The notes beneath the pieces were generated by a model. It saw only the letters and a list, made by a program, of their open reading frames with translations. It made no database searches and was not told the origin of the DNA. From Cerasibacillus quisquiliarum (GTDB lineage: Bacteria > Bacillota > Bacilli > Bacillales > Amphibacillaceae), in assembly GCF_014202495.1 (NCBI RefSeq), contig NZ_JACHHA010000015.1:1-57496 (forward strand): a DNA stretch of 57,496 nucleotides. The letters are read 5' to 3'. Of this stretch, positions 44,928 through 53,659 are shown piece after piece. Both the position numbers and the translations under genes were made by a program. Every line of letters starts with the position of its first letter. Positions within the stretch are counted from its first letter, which is position 1.

Positions 44928-45689
44928 TCATTCTTCCTGAAACAAATGATACAACATCCGATCTTTATCATTAAAAAATTGCTTCATCAATTGGTAATGG
45001 CCTGTTTCCTCTAACTTTTGTTCCGTCATACCATTCTCTGTCAACTCGATGATTTTAGCATGTGGATACGCCATTATAATCGGTGAGTGTGTCGAGATAA
45101 TAAATTGTGAACCATAATTGACAAGTTCATGTATTCGAGCAAGCATGGACATTTGCCGTAATGGAGATAGCGCTGCTTCTGGTTCGTCTAAAATATATAT
45201 TCCCTTTCCCGCGAATCGATGGATAAATGTTGCGAAAAATGCCTCTCCATGTGATTGCTTATGCAATGATTTACCACCAAAACGATCAATCACTCTTGCC
45301 CCTGAGCTAGGTTGTGCATCCAATTCTTCAATATTGGTTGCCAAGTTATAGTATGTTTCTGCTCTAAAAAAGAACCCGTCTTTAGGTAAATATACGCCTT
45401 TAGCCACACGCAAATATTCATCAAGGATCGAGTGAGAATCATAACTAGAAAAGTTAAAATTCCGCGTCCCTCCTTCAGGGTTAAAACCTAGTGCAACAGC
45501 AATACCTTCCAATAATGTCGACTTCCCCATTCCATTTTCTCCAACTATATATGTGACATTCGGGTGTAGCTGAAGCTTTTGAAATGTCTTAATGACCGGC
45601 AAATTAAATGGAAATTGATGATTTGATGGAATCTCATCTTTTTTCAAATCAATACTTTTAATATATTGTGTATCGGGATTAAGCTTCAT
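44928..45689 (-). CDS. AAA/ABC-like ATPase, RecF/OLD type
   Basis: The 253-residue cytosolic ATPase has Walker A GENGMGKST (about residues 50-58), a signature-like KSLHKQSHGEAFFATF and Walker B GIYILDEPEAALSP, followed by the H-loop FIISTHSPIIMAYP. It lacks a coiled-coil arm and a nuclease (TOPRIM) domain, so it is a short stand-alone member. Its role is unknown; some relatives act in defence or repair. No partner gene lies next to it. Confidence 0.85.
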   Translation of the reverse strand: MKLNPDTQYIKSIDLKKDEIPSNHQFPFNLPVIKTFQKLQLHPNVTYIVGENGMGKSTLLEGIAVALGFNPEGGTRNFNFSSYDSHSILDEYLRVAKGVYLPKDGFFFRAETYYNLATNIEELDAQPSSGARVIDRFGGKSLHKQSHGEAFFATFIHRFAGKGIYILDEPEAALSPLRQMSMLARIHELVNYGSQFIISTHSPIIMAYPHAKIIELTENGMTEQKLEETGHYQLMKQFFNDKDRMLYHLFQEE

Positions 45690-45784
45690 CTTTGGATACC
45701 TCGTTTTTACTTCTCATTAACACCGGCTTGATACATTGGAAAATGAGTAGATTTCAAAACTTCTTTTCAATAAGTCGTTTTTCA

Positions 45785-45904
45785 TTAAAGGTTTAAAATT
45801 CTTGATCTAAATACCATTCCAAAATAGTCGCTGCCTGCTACACAACGTAAAGCGACTTTCTTTGCATCCTCTTCATTGTTTTCTTGAACAAGATCAGTTA
45901 CATT
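45785..45904 (-). pseudogene. Short coding remnant
   Basis: A minus-strand frame without any start codon reads VTDLVQENNEEDAKKVALRC and GSDYFGMVFRSRILNL before a TAA. It looks like the C-terminal end of a gene whose remainder is missing. It lies directly after the small membrane protein gene. The family is not recognised. Confidence 0.3.
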
Positions 45905-46155
45905 TACTCTCTACTTTCCACTTTATTTGCGATAAAGTAAGCAATTGTAGCGGAGAAAAGTCCAATCAATAAGCTATACGAAAAGGAATTTCCTGGAATA
46001 CCAGTCATCCACACTTCTGGTGGTAATAAACCACTCTGATTCCATGATCCGCTTACGTCTGCAGCGAACATAAAAGTAATAAAAAATCCAAGTGTAAATT
46101 CAAATAACAAAAATAAAACGACGAAACCAATAGCAAAAATAAAATACTTTTTCAT
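45904..46155 (-). CDS. Small membrane protein, two helices
   Basis: The 83-residue protein has an N-terminal helix (YFIFAIGFVVLFLLFEFTLG) and a C-terminal helix (YSLLIGLFSATIAYFIANKV) joined by an extracellular loop with SGSWNQSGLLPPEVW. AGGAGGGATGAGCA precedes the ATG. A broken paralogue lies at 48690-48968. The function is unknown. Confidence 0.65.
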   Translation of the reverse strand: MKKYFIFAIGFVVLFLLFEFTLGFFITFMFAADVSGSWNQSGLLPPEVWMTGIPGNSFSYSLLIGLFSATIAYFIANKVESRE

Positions 46156-46227
46156 TGCTCATCCCTCCTAACGTGTATTACGTTTAAGATATTGAAATGT
46201 TTCGTCATTTTATAAAAGCTTATATTA

Positions 46228-46434
46228 TTAAAAAATAGTTCCTTTAAACTTATTTGGTTTTATGACGTAGCTTTCAATGATAAAACCACAATCCGTACAA
46301 AGAATATGTTCAACACTTGATCCTAAACTCATCTTATTAGCCGGAGCCATCACCGCATAACCTTGATAGACGCCTTTACCTAATTCTTTTCCACCACATT
46401 TTGGGCATTCTGTTACTTCTGTTGATTTTTTCAT
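46228..46434 (-). CDS. Small zinc-ribbon protein
   Basis: The 68-residue cytosolic protein has CPKCGGKELGKG near the start and CTDCGF near residues 49-54, a four-cysteine zinc ribbon. Similar proteins are common in Firmicutes with no assigned role. TAGGGGAGATATTGAA precedes the ATG. Confidence 0.8.
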   Translation of the reverse strand: MKKSTEVTECPKCGGKELGKGVYQGYAVMAPANKMSLGSSVEHILCTDCGFIIESYVIKPNKFKGTIF

Positions 46435-46487
46435 TTCAATATCTCCCCTAACAATATTGTTTAAACATCATTTAATCTTTCATAGAT

Positions 46488-46943
46488 TCATAATAACTTT
46501 ACTTGCCATTGATTACCATCTTGCTCGTAATAGAATTCACTAAGCGTATCTGATTCGAACACTTCTAACATTTTGTCAAAGTCATTTGCTAATTTATAAT
46601 GATACAGATCGGCCCTTTCAATCCAAAAAACGCGCCCTTCTTCAGATGACTTTAGTTCTCCTTCAAACTGATTTGTCTTATAGAGTAACACAATATAACG
46701 CTCATCATCATTTGTTTGAAACTGTTTCACACCACAAAGAACAGGTGATGTAATGGTTAACCCCGTTTCTTCATATACTTCACGAATAACTGATTGTGCG
46801 AATGATTCTTCCCTTTCTACATGTCCACCGGGAAATGTGATCCCTGGCCAGTTAGAATTTAGTCGATCTTGTACTAGTATTCTACCGTTATCATCATAGA
46901 TCATACACATGTTTGTGAACACTGCTTTTTCACTTCTACTCAT
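46488..46943 (-). CDS. Nudix hydrolase, MutT-like
   Basis: The 151-residue enzyme has a full Nudix box: PGGHVEREESFAQSVIREVY continuing EETGLTI, which matches Gx5Ex7REUxEExGU. It is preceded by ILVQDRLNSNWPGITF. It should hydrolyse a nucleoside diphosphate derivative, possibly 8-oxo-dGTP. GAGGGAGAACGATTA precedes the ATG. It is transcribed alone or with the zinc-ribbon gene 53 bp downstream. Confidence 0.9.
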   Translation of the reverse strand: MSRSEKAVFTNMCMIYDDNGRILVQDRLNSNWPGITFPGGHVEREESFAQSVIREVYEETGLTITSPVLCGVKQFQTNDDERYIVLLYKTNQFEGELKSSEEGRVFWIERADLYHYKLANDFDKMLEVFESDTLSEFYYEQDGNQWQVKLL

Positions 46944-47098
46944 TAATCGTTCTCCCTCATAAGTTTTAATTATTGTACATAAATTTAATTTTATAGATAA
47001 TTACTCATAATACTTAAGCTTTGAACAAAATGGAAATGAAAAAATTAATGGTTTTGTCTTCAAAAAAAAATCCTCATTAGAATGAGTAACTGTTTTCG

Positions 47099-47408
47099 TT
47101 ACTTATCAATATTTTGTAGCTGTTTCTCAATATTTCTTCTCCCATACATAACTCGAATAATAGTAACAGTTTTTATCTCAGTCTTCGGAATATAAAGTAC
47201 AACAAAATTATCTACAGGCATTTGACATAATCCTCTCGTATGCCATGGTTCTTTTTCAAATAACCTAAATCTATGAGGCATCTTTTCCAAACTCAATATA
47301 GCTTTTTCTAGCCGCTGTTCTTGATTCAAGAAGTGTAAATGCAATATATTCATAAACCCCTCGTAAATCAGCGTCAGCCTGATTAGTTAAAACGACTCTA
47401 TATTTCAT
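47099..47408 (-). pseudogene. RelE/ParE-family toxin, inactivated by an internal out-of-frame deletion
   Basis: The N-terminal frame starts at 47408 and reads MKYRVVLTNQADADLRGVYE then YIAFTLLESRTAA. The C-terminal part is in another frame: RLEKAILSLEKMPHRFRLF, then GLCQMPVDNFVVLYIPKT and TIIRVMYGRRNIEKQL. Compared with the family the two parts lack a few residues at the junction (near GCGGCTAG), consistent with a small deletion between short repeats. Its ATG overlaps the antitoxin TGA by 4 bp. The toxin, an mRNA interferase or gyrase inhibitor type, cannot be made as one chain. Confidence 0.8.
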
Positions 47409-47708
47409 ATACGGTAATCATCGCGAATATCTGAAAAAGTTTTACTTACATGTTTTGTATTACCTTGTAAAAAAACGCATACCCTTTCTCAATCTCTATG
47501 TCCAATTCTTCATCATTTAAGGTACTTGTATCAATAGGATAATTTGTTGAAAGCGTCACTTCAAAGGGAATTCTTTTTTGAATGACAACCTGTTTCAAAA
47601 ACATATTCACTGCAACGGAAACCGGAATACCTAATCGCCCAAGAACTAACTCTGCCTGTTCTTCGATTCTAGGTTCGATATTTATCGTTAATTTTTTGTC
47701 TTATCCAT
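47405..47708 (-). pseudogene. RelB/DinJ-family antitoxin with two homopolymer frameshifts
   Basis: Three frame pieces join to a RelB/DinJ antitoxin: MDKTK, then KLTINIEPRIEEQAELVLGR with LGIPVSVAVNMFLKQVVIQK, IPFEVTLSTNYPIDTSTLND and IEIEKGYA, then LQGNTKHVSKTFSDIRDDYR. The breaks are single-base losses in an A6 run (T6 at 47692-47697 on plus) and a T7 run (A7 at 47469-47475 on plus). The start at 47708 has AGAGTGATT upstream. The antitoxin and toxin genes overlap (ATGA), as usual for the family. Confidence 0.8.
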
Positions 47709-47790
47709 TATAAATCACTCTTTATTTATACTTATTATATGAAATAGTATTTACAAAAGCCAGATAATTTTTCAGACTTAGATGACTTAA

Positions 47791-48627
47791 CTATTTTAAC
47801 CAACTTTCGACTCTATCTATGAAATGTAAATCTTTCCAAGTCGTTATTGCCTTCATTTCTCCCAATTGTTTTACTTGGTTTTGGAAAAATAAGTCCCCTA
47901 AAAAGTATCCTAATCTACTATAACCGAATCTTTTACCACCATTTATTGAAAACCATTCACGAAAAATTTGTTCAGTGGTTTTAGAGGAATAGTCTTCAGT
48001 AAACGCTTGTTTTATTTTTTCCTTATTTGACTCAGCAAACGATAACCATTCTTCTCCATCATTATCAAATGAGAAATATACAAAAGGCTCTAAGCCTGGT
48101 GAAATTCTTTTTGAAAAATGAATAGCTGCTCCCTCTTGATTTAGCCAAATAAGTGGATTTCTCCACTCCATTTTATACCAATCCATTCCTGATTCGTCTG
48201 AAATAATATGATGTGAAGCATGCCCAAATTCATGTGCAACGATAACTTTTAAATGGTCAGGTTCTGGAGATAATTTTTCTAATGCAAATGTAATATTTGG
48301 GATTATTTGACGGTGAGTAAAAGCATTAGATCCAAAGCCACCTACGATTAAATTTACATCTACCGGGAAAGAAACATGGTATATTTTATAATATTGATTA
48401 GTTATTTCATGAATAATTGGTTTAATGCTCTGGTGGACTTTTTTTATAATTGGTATGGCTTGAGGATATTTTGTAATCGATTGATTATGCCTTTCATTCG
48501 TGTCTTTGCAATGATACGCAAAATATTCTCTAAATATATCCGGATATTCTTCATAGTAACTTTGTAAAAAGGAGATAGATGGTTGATAATGATCCATAAA
48601 AAATGGGATCGTATCAATGATTTTCAT
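47791..48627 (-). CDS. Zinc metallopeptidase-like protein with HExxH
   Basis: The 278-residue protein contains HEFGHASHH at about residues 131-139 with a downstream Glu-rich region (WLNQEGAAIHFSKR), the pattern of gluzincin peptidases such as DUF2268-type aminopeptidase-like proteins. There is no signal peptide, so it appears cytosolic. The ATG at 48627 follows TTGGAGGGA; the longer in-frame extension lacks such a site. The substrate is unknown. Confidence 0.78.
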   Translation of the reverse strand: MKIIDTIPFFMDHYQPSISFLQSYYEEYPDIFREYFAYHCKDTNERHNQSITKYPQAIPIIKKVHQSIKPIIHEITNQYYKIYHVSFPVDVNLIVGGFGSNAFTHRQIIPNITFALEKLSPEPDHLKVIVAHEFGHASHHIISDESGMDWYKMEWRNPLIWLNQEGAAIHFSKRISPGLEPFVYFSFDNDGEEWLSFAESNKEKIKQAFTEDYSSKTTEQIFREWFSINGGKRFGYSRLGYFLGDLFFQNQVKQLGEMKAITTWKDLHFIDRVESWLK

Positions 48628-48689
48628 ATTATTTCCCTCCAAAATTAATACGTTTAGGTAACTAATATTGATTAAGAAGAATAACAAAA

Positions 48690-48968
48690 CTATTTATTAA
48701 CATGACTGATGCTAGACATTTTTCTTGAAATAAAATAAGCAATTGAAGCTGAAACAAAGGAGATAATTAATATCATCAAAAAGGAACTAAAAACATTTTC
48801 ATATACAGTTTAAGTTTCTGGTAATTGGTTAGGATTTTCCATTGTCCATTCTAATCCACCTGGAGGATTCGTCCAATTATAAAAGCGCGTCACTAAAAGT
48901 ACCGATAAAAATCTTATTAATGAAAATGCTAGTATAAAACTAACTCCAAATATCATATAACCTCTCAT
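48690..48968 (-). pseudogene. Paralogue of the small two-helix membrane protein, internal stop
   Basis: The frame from 48968 (GAGGTGGATTTGCA before the ATG) reads MRGYMIFGVSFILAFSLIRF, then an extracellular WTNPPGGLEWTMENP loop. It is interrupted by TAA at 48810-48812 and resumes as VYENVFSSFLMILIISFVSA and IAYFISRKM. Both helices and the loop parallel the intact protein at 45904-46155. Confidence 0.72.
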
Positions 48969-49075
48969 TGCAAATCCACCTCTATTTTTAGCCGCTTATA
49001 GAAATAGCATCTATTATAGTCTTTATCTCAGTTTTAATTCATTTGCCAAATGTACCTAACATGACTTAACTTTTT

Positions 49076-49282
49076 TCAGTAGTCATGCTTCACAAGAAAC
49101 TCTAACATCTCACTGTTCATATTTTTTATATGTTTTTTTGATGGAAAATGCCCCATATCGTAAGTTTTGAAGGTAGTTAAATTCGGAAAAATTTCTTTCT
49201 TAAGCGATTTTATGTAATCCTCATAATGTTGTGTGATTAACCTCTTTCCTTCTTCGCTTTTATAAATGGATTGTTTTGTCAT
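49076..49282 (-). pseudogene. Alpha/beta hydrolase with a large in-frame internal deletion
   Basis: The 68 codons join two ends of a hydrolase. The start, MTKQSIYKSEEGKRLITQHY, matches the usual N-terminus of a Bacillus alpha/beta hydrolase family. The end, GHFPSKKHIKNMNSEMLEFL, carries the catalytic-His region and final helix. The roughly 200 residues between them, including the nucleophile elbow, are absent. GAGGTGAAACC precedes the ATG, so a short inactive peptide could still be made. Confidence 0.65.
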
Positions 49283-49470
49283 GGTTTCACCTCATTTTAG
49301 CTTAACACTCAACGGCAGATTCCACTCTATTATATTACTATTCAGATAAATAAGTAAGGGATAACATGGAACATGATAGATTTTTCTTTCAGTTTCTATT
49401 TGTTTCAATTGAAAATGTCCTATGTTAATATATATACCGTACAATTATTCAACATAGAGAGGTTATTAAC

Positions 49471-50070
49471 ATGAAAAATTCATTTATTGATTCAATAAAA
49501 AATAGACGATCTGTTTATTCTCTTAATAAAAACGTGTCCTTATCAGATACACAAATTCAACAGCTTGTAACAACAGCCGTTAAGCACTGTCCATCGGCTT
49601 TTAACTCACAAACATCCCGTATCTCTATTTTATTTGGTGAACACCATATAAAATTATGGGATATTGTTGAAGAAGCTTTACGTTCAATCGTTCCTGAGGA
49701 TAAATTCCCAAAGACAGCAGAAAAAATCGATACTTTCCGTCAAGGCTACGGTTCCATTCTCTTTTTTGAAGATACGGAGATTGTTTCCAATTTGCAAAAA
49801 AACTTTCCAGCTTATGAAAAGAATTTCCCTATTTGGTCTGAACAGTCAACAGGGATCACTCAATTTGCTGTGTGGACAGCTTTAGCTCATGAAGGTATTG
49901 GCGCATCACTACAACATTATAACGAACTCATTGAAAATCAAATAAAAGAACATTGGCATATACCAGCATCTTGGAATTTAAAAGCACAAATGCCATTTGG
50001 TGGGATTGCTGGTAAACCAAAAGAAAAGGAATTTATTTCAGACGAAAGTCGCGTTTTAGTTTTTAGTTAA
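49471..50070 (+). CDS. Nitroreductase family protein
   Basis: The 199-residue FMN enzyme reduces nitro compounds or quinones with NAD(P)H. Family features include IKNRRSVYSLNKNVSLSD at the start, HCPSAFNSQTSRISILFG (FMN contact), FAVWTALAHEGIGASLQHYN and QMPFGGIAGKPKE near the end. The layout resembles the Hbn/Frm2-like branch. AGAGAGGTTATTAAC precedes the ATG and a strong terminator follows. Confidence 0.9.
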   Translation: MKNSFIDSIKNRRSVYSLNKNVSLSDTQIQQLVTTAVKHCPSAFNSQTSRISILFGEHHIKLWDIVEEALRSIVPEDKFPKTAEKIDTFRQGYGSILFFEDTEIVSNLQKNFPAYEKNFPIWSEQSTGITQFAVWTALAHEGIGASLQHYNELIENQIKEHWHIPASWNLKAQMPFGGIAGKPKEKEFISDESRVLVFS

Positions 50071-50086
50071 GATTGTTGAATTTAGT

Positions 50087-50119
50087 AAAAAATCGTCCCA
50101 TCATTTGGGACGATTTTTT
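50087..50119 (+). terminator. Intrinsic terminator of the nitroreductase gene
   Basis: AAAAAATCGTCCCA, loop TCATT, TGGGACGATTTTTT form a perfect stem running into T-tracts on both strands. Confidence 0.9.
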
Positions 50120-50188
50120 TATCTATTCGATGTTTTTTCTTATACACGTTAAATCCTATTTTCCACGAATAAAACACGGCCATATCAA

Positions 50189-50641
50189 TTATAAATCTTG
50201 GGATAGACGAATCATATCCCTACATTGTATCCCATTCTCGAAAATTTCCTCTTGATAGTGTCTAACAAAAAAATCAATATCCACACCTGTAATCCTAAAG
50301 CCACATTTTTGATATAAAACAAGCTGTCCGATGCTTGAATTTCCAGTCCCAATTTCAATTGTTTTATATCCATTTTTTTTGGCTGTTTTAATTGCATTTT
50401 TTACTAAAAATTTCCCAATTCCTTTTCCATGGTATTCTTCTACAACTGCAATATTCACTATTTCTACAGTTTGAGGTCTTGTAGGAAGTAGCACATAAAC
50501 CCCAACAAGCTGATTATCACTTTCAGCAATAAAGCATTCTCCCCTCCTTACATATTCCTCAACAATATTGCGAGAAGGGTCGGCTAACAATAATAAATCC
50601 ATGGGTGGTTCTTCATCTATACTTAGTCGTCTAATCTCCAT
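50189..50641 (-). CDS. GNAT acetyltransferase
   Basis: The 150-residue acetyltransferase has LVGVYVLLPTRPQTVEIVNI followed by the acetyl-CoA loop EEYHGKGIGKFLVKNAIKTA, and GQLVLYQKCGFRITGVDIDF near the end. TAGGAGTGTCAT precedes the ATG. The substrate is unknown. It follows a decayed GNAT remnant on the same strand by 39 bp. Confidence 0.9.
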   Translation of the reverse strand: MEIRRLSIDEEPPMDLLLLADPSRNIVEEYVRRGECFIAESDNQLVGVYVLLPTRPQTVEIVNIAVVEEYHGKGIGKFLVKNAIKTAKKNGYKTIEIGTGNSSIGQLVLYQKCGFRITGVDIDFFVRHYQEEIFENGIQCRDMIRLSQDL

Positions 50642-50680
50642 ATGACACTCCTACATTAACAATCATTCAATTTCGTCATT

Positions 50681-50958
50681 TTATTTTGCTGAATCACTAT
50701 TAATAATTCCATAATACACAAGGTCTTCATAGTGGCCTTCCTTTATGACATGCTCACTTAATACTCCTTCCTTTTCCATGCCTATTTTTTGCAAAACCCT
50801 TTCCGAAGCAGGATTTGAATGAAAGGAAGGTATAATGTATTTTTATAAATATTATAGTTGTTACAAAGTTTAGCAACGGCTGGTGCATCTGTTTTTTGAA
50901 ACAATCTTAGGATGAGTCTGTTAGTCGTTATTGTTTTATTTTTATCATCATAAATCAT
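50681..50958 (-). pseudogene. GNAT acetyltransferase with central deletion
   Basis: The frame from 50958 (GGGAGGATTTTGT before the ATG) reads a RimL-type N-terminus, TITTNRLILRLFQKTDAPAV and AKLCNNYNIYKNT. It then breaks off and resumes in another frame as NPASERVLQKIGMEKEGVLS, HVIKEGHYEDLVYYGIIN and a stop. The middle, including the acetyl-CoA loop, is missing (about 80 residues). Confidence 0.8.
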
Positions 50959-50978
50959 ACAAAATCCTCCCTAACTAG

Positions 50979-51443
50979 TCATATACACTTCATTTTCAAT
51001 ATATCAATTTGCTCGTGTTGATCATCGGAAACGGTTTCGACATAAGTCCATCCTCTTTTTCGATAATAGTCTGATGCATATTCCGTTCTTAAATAAAGCG
51101 TACGAAACCCTAATTCTTTAACGATATCGATTGTTTTATCTACCAACTTTTGACCAACACCCTTACCACGATGCACAGGTTTCACGTATAAGGATGCTAG
51201 CCAAGGTTTATACGTTTCTCTTATTTTTAAATCATTTTCAAAAATCGACACCGTTCCTAAACACTCCCCATTTTCCAATGCAATGACTGTAATAGGAAAT
51301 GCATGCCGCTTCGTATTTGAAAAATATTTCACTACATCTTCATATGTCATATTACTACCTGTTTTTTCTACAAATTCCTTATAAATCATTTCAGCAACTT
51401 CTTTTATCTTATTTGGATGGTTTAATAAATAATCAATGTACAT
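50979..51443 (-). CDS. GNAT acetyltransferase
   Basis: The 154-residue acetyltransferase has the core LASLYVKPVHRGKGVGQKLV with the R-G-K-G-V-G acetyl-CoA loop, then GFRTLYLRTEYASDYYRKRG. The ATG at 51443 is chosen because GAGGTG lies 6 bp upstream; longer in-frame starts lack a site. The substrate is unknown. Confidence 0.88.
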   Translation of the reverse strand: MYIDYLLNHPNKIKEVAEMIYKEFVEKTGSNMTYEDVVKYFSNTKRHAFPITVIALENGECLGTVSIFENDLKIRETYKPWLASLYVKPVHRGKGVGQKLVDKTIDIVKELGFRTLYLRTEYASDYYRKRGWTYVETVSDDQHEQIDILKMKCI

Positions 51444-51525
51444 AGCGAGCACCTCGTCATTTTCTAGAGACATCTTGTGTAAGCTTCTCAATCATTTGTA
51501 CTAAGTCATAGCTAGAAAACACATG

Positions 51526-52122
51526 CTATTCCTTCCCACAATCATAACAACGTCTATCGCTATCGTGATCTCCGTACATACGGAGTTCCCTCTTTTGTCC
51601 ACAAACACGACAATAGTCAAAATCAATTTGTGGGAGGATTCCTGATTCCGCTAATGGAACCCATTCTCTTTCATATAATTTTTTACTCATGCCGTAGTCA
51701 ATAAAAATAAGTTTTCCTTCCTCATTCAAGCCATAATTGCTACTATCCTTTAGGTCAAAACTATCAAAATCTTTATCTAATAAATCTAAGACTTCTTCAT
51801 ATCGATTCGGTAGGAGATTTGCATGTTGTGTAGTATTGATCTCGAATGATTGATTATCTATTAATTCTAAAGGATGGTAGTACTTTTGAATAGAAAACTT
51901 CTTATCTACATAGTATGTCTCTGCAAACAACTCATGTAATCCATTTTCATTCATTACATTGTATATTTTTAATTCATTTTGCGATTGTTTATGACCAATG
52001 GGATGTAAATGTAATTTAATCACATAATGAGAGAATTTGAATGCTTTTCTTGTAGAGCCAATTCCTATAAAATTGTCTTTGATGCAATATTTACGCCAAT
52101 TTTCAATGATATCTTTATACAT
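51526..52122 (-). CDS. Protein-kinase-like fold with C-terminal zinc finger
   Basis: The 198-residue protein has FIGIGSTRKAFKFSHYVIKL, resembling a glycine loop and VIKL lysine of eukaryote-like kinases. A KLIFIDYGMSKKLY segment recalls the metal-binding DFG region. No clear HRD-type catalytic loop is seen, so activity is doubtful. The end carries a CxxC...CxxC zinc finger (CRVCGQKRELRMYG, RRCYDCGKE). The family is not named with confidence; a small regulatory or pseudo-kinase is the best guess. Confidence 0.65.
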   Translation of the reverse strand: MYKDIIENWRKYCIKDNFIGIGSTRKAFKFSHYVIKLHLHPIGHKQSQNELKIYNVMNENGLHELFAETYYVDKKFSIQKYYHPLELIDNQSFEINTTQHANLLPNRYEEVLDLLDKDFDSFDLKDSSNYGLNEEGKLIFIDYGMSKKLYEREWVPLAESGILPQIDFDYCRVCGQKRELRMYGDHDSDRRCYDCGKE

Positions 52123-52282
52123 TTTTTCACCTGAATTCCTTATTTATTAATTCAGTCTCTGTTAGTTTCTAACAACATCAATTCCTATTACACAATAAAA
52201 ATTTTATACTTTTTATTGTATAACACCGCGTAAAATATTATTGGATATCTACTGTAAAATTTGACATCATATCTCCTCCTCT

Positions 52283-52639
52283 TCATTGCATAACGACGTT
52301 CATAATTATTTCGAAAATGATAGAACATACTATGATCCATATGATTTGAATACGCACAAAACAACGCTGTACGCTATGAAAGTTTATTTTCGCTATCCGT
52401 TTAGCCACTTTTAAATTGAATGGCACAAAATACAGAGAAAATAGAAGCCCTCCTGAAAGCGAAATTGAAAAATGAACTATAGCAGAATTTGTTGTCAAAC
52501 CTGCTACTGCCAGACCGACTGTAAAAACAGGAAAACCAGCCCATATGAAAAAAGTTAAAACTAATAAGACAGATGCCATGATCACTAACATAAAGTTGTT
52601 CTTAAGCACGTGTAAATAATTCTGTATATAATCATTCAC
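52283..52639 (-). CDS. Small membrane protein, unknown function
   Basis: The 118-residue protein has four likely helices (FMLVIMASVLLVLTFFIWAG, a second with VGLAVAGL, a third with ISLSGGLLFSLYFVPF, and IIWIIVCSIIFEIIMNVV). It starts at GTG behind AAAGAGGGAATTATA. I do not recognise the family. It lies to the left of the 21-bp repeat array. Confidence 0.6.
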   Translation of the reverse strand: MNDYIQNYLHVLKNNFMLVIMASVLLVLTFFIWAGFPVFTVGLAVAGLTTNSAIVHFSISLSGGLLFSLYFVPFNLKVAKRIAKINFHSVQRCFVRIQIIWIIVCSIIFEIIMNVVMQ

Positions 52640-52895
52640 TATAATTCCCTCTTTTATATAGTTATTCAGTAATATAGGTTGCGCGATTTTGGCTCGGGGT
52701 TGCGCTACTTTGAAAATAAAGTGGTTTTTGGTGGTGACTATTTAAGAATACTGGAACAATCACTTGTGTCGTAGCTCAAAAATATATTATGTTCTCTTGC
52801 TTAACTACTTTTATTTCAAGGTGAAATTTTCAGTCATAAAAATCAATATGAAATTCAAAGAGGGATGAAATACAGTCCTTTATTAGCGTTTTACT

Positions 52896-53084
52896 GCTCG
52901 GTTGGATCACGCAATTGCTCGATCTTGACCTGGCACCGCTCGATCTTGACCTGGCACCGCTCAATCTTGACCTGGCACCGCTCGATTTTGACCTGGCACC
53001 GCTCGATTTTGACCTGGCACCGCTCGATTTTGTGGCATCACTGCTCGATTTCGGCTCGTCACCGCTCGATTCTCTAATCGAACC
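52896..53084. repeat. Tandem array of 21-bp units, nine copies
   Basis: Units start every 21 bp from 52896 to 53064. The central five are nearly identical to GCTCGATCTTGACCTGGCACC; the outer copies are diverged. Because 21 is divisible by three, frames on both strands give heptapeptide repeats (minus SGARSKS-like, plus DLDLAPL), but no ribosome binding site supports translation. The array ends 11 bp before the stop codon of the GNAT gene at its right. Confidence 0.92.
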
Positions 53085-53095
53085 ATATAAAGACA

Positions 53096-53593
53096 CTATA
53101 GCAACTTTGACATGTAATACTCATCCACAAATTCTCCATCAATAAATAGTGAATCTCTTTTTGTTCCCTCGATTTCAAAACCTTGTTTTTTGTATAATGC
53201 TAAACCCGCTTCATTCTTTGTAACAACCGTTAACTCTAACCTGTGAATATTGTTATTAGAAGCCCATCTATCTAATTCGTTAAACAATTTTGTTCCAATT
53301 CCTTTACCGCGATAATCATTTAAAATCCCAACTACGATATAAGCGGCATGCTTATTTCTTCGTGCATTTCCTCCTCTTGCTAATAAGAACCCAACGAGTT
53401 CATTTGCATTTTCAGCAACTAGAATAGTAGAGTTTTCACTACTTTTAATCCCTTTAATCATTTTTAATTGATCTTTAGTTTGAATATTCCTCTCTCCTGG
53501 CTCCCAGAGCATATATGTTGAATATTTTTCAACTTGTTGAATGAGATTTGCTAATCTATCTGCATCTGATAATTTTACCTCTCTAATGATCAT
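53096..53593 (-). CDS. GNAT acetyltransferase
   Basis: The 165-residue acetyltransferase opens MIIREVKLSDADRLANLIQQ. It has the core AYIVVGILNDYRGKGIGTKL with the acetyl-CoA loop and ends with KNEAGLALYKKQGFEIEGTK. GGGAGAGGAAATCTA precedes the ATG. The substrate is unknown. It follows the frameshifted fosB gene on the same strand with a gap of about 65 bp. Confidence 0.9.
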   Translation of the reverse strand: MIIREVKLSDADRLANLIQQVEKYSTYMLWEPGERNIQTKDQLKMIKGIKSSENSTILVAENANELVGFLLARGGNARRNKHAAYIVVGILNDYRGKGIGTKLFNELDRWASNNNIHRLELTVVTKNEAGLALYKKQGFEIEGTKRDSLFIDGEFVDEYYMSKLL

Positions 53594-53659
53594 TAGATTT
53601 CCTCTCCCAGCGTTACTTTATGTTAATGTATAAAAACCAAATCCTACGAAGGAGAACTT

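Noticed and set aside
44928..45689. OLD-type anti-phage nuclease system
   Set aside because: The ATPase is short, has no TOPRIM domain and no UvrD-like partner nearby, so a defence role cannot be supported.
52830..53145. Open frames on both strands giving heptapeptide repeats
   Set aside because: They follow automatically from a 21-bp repeat, lack ribosome binding sites, and both strands cannot plausibly be coding.
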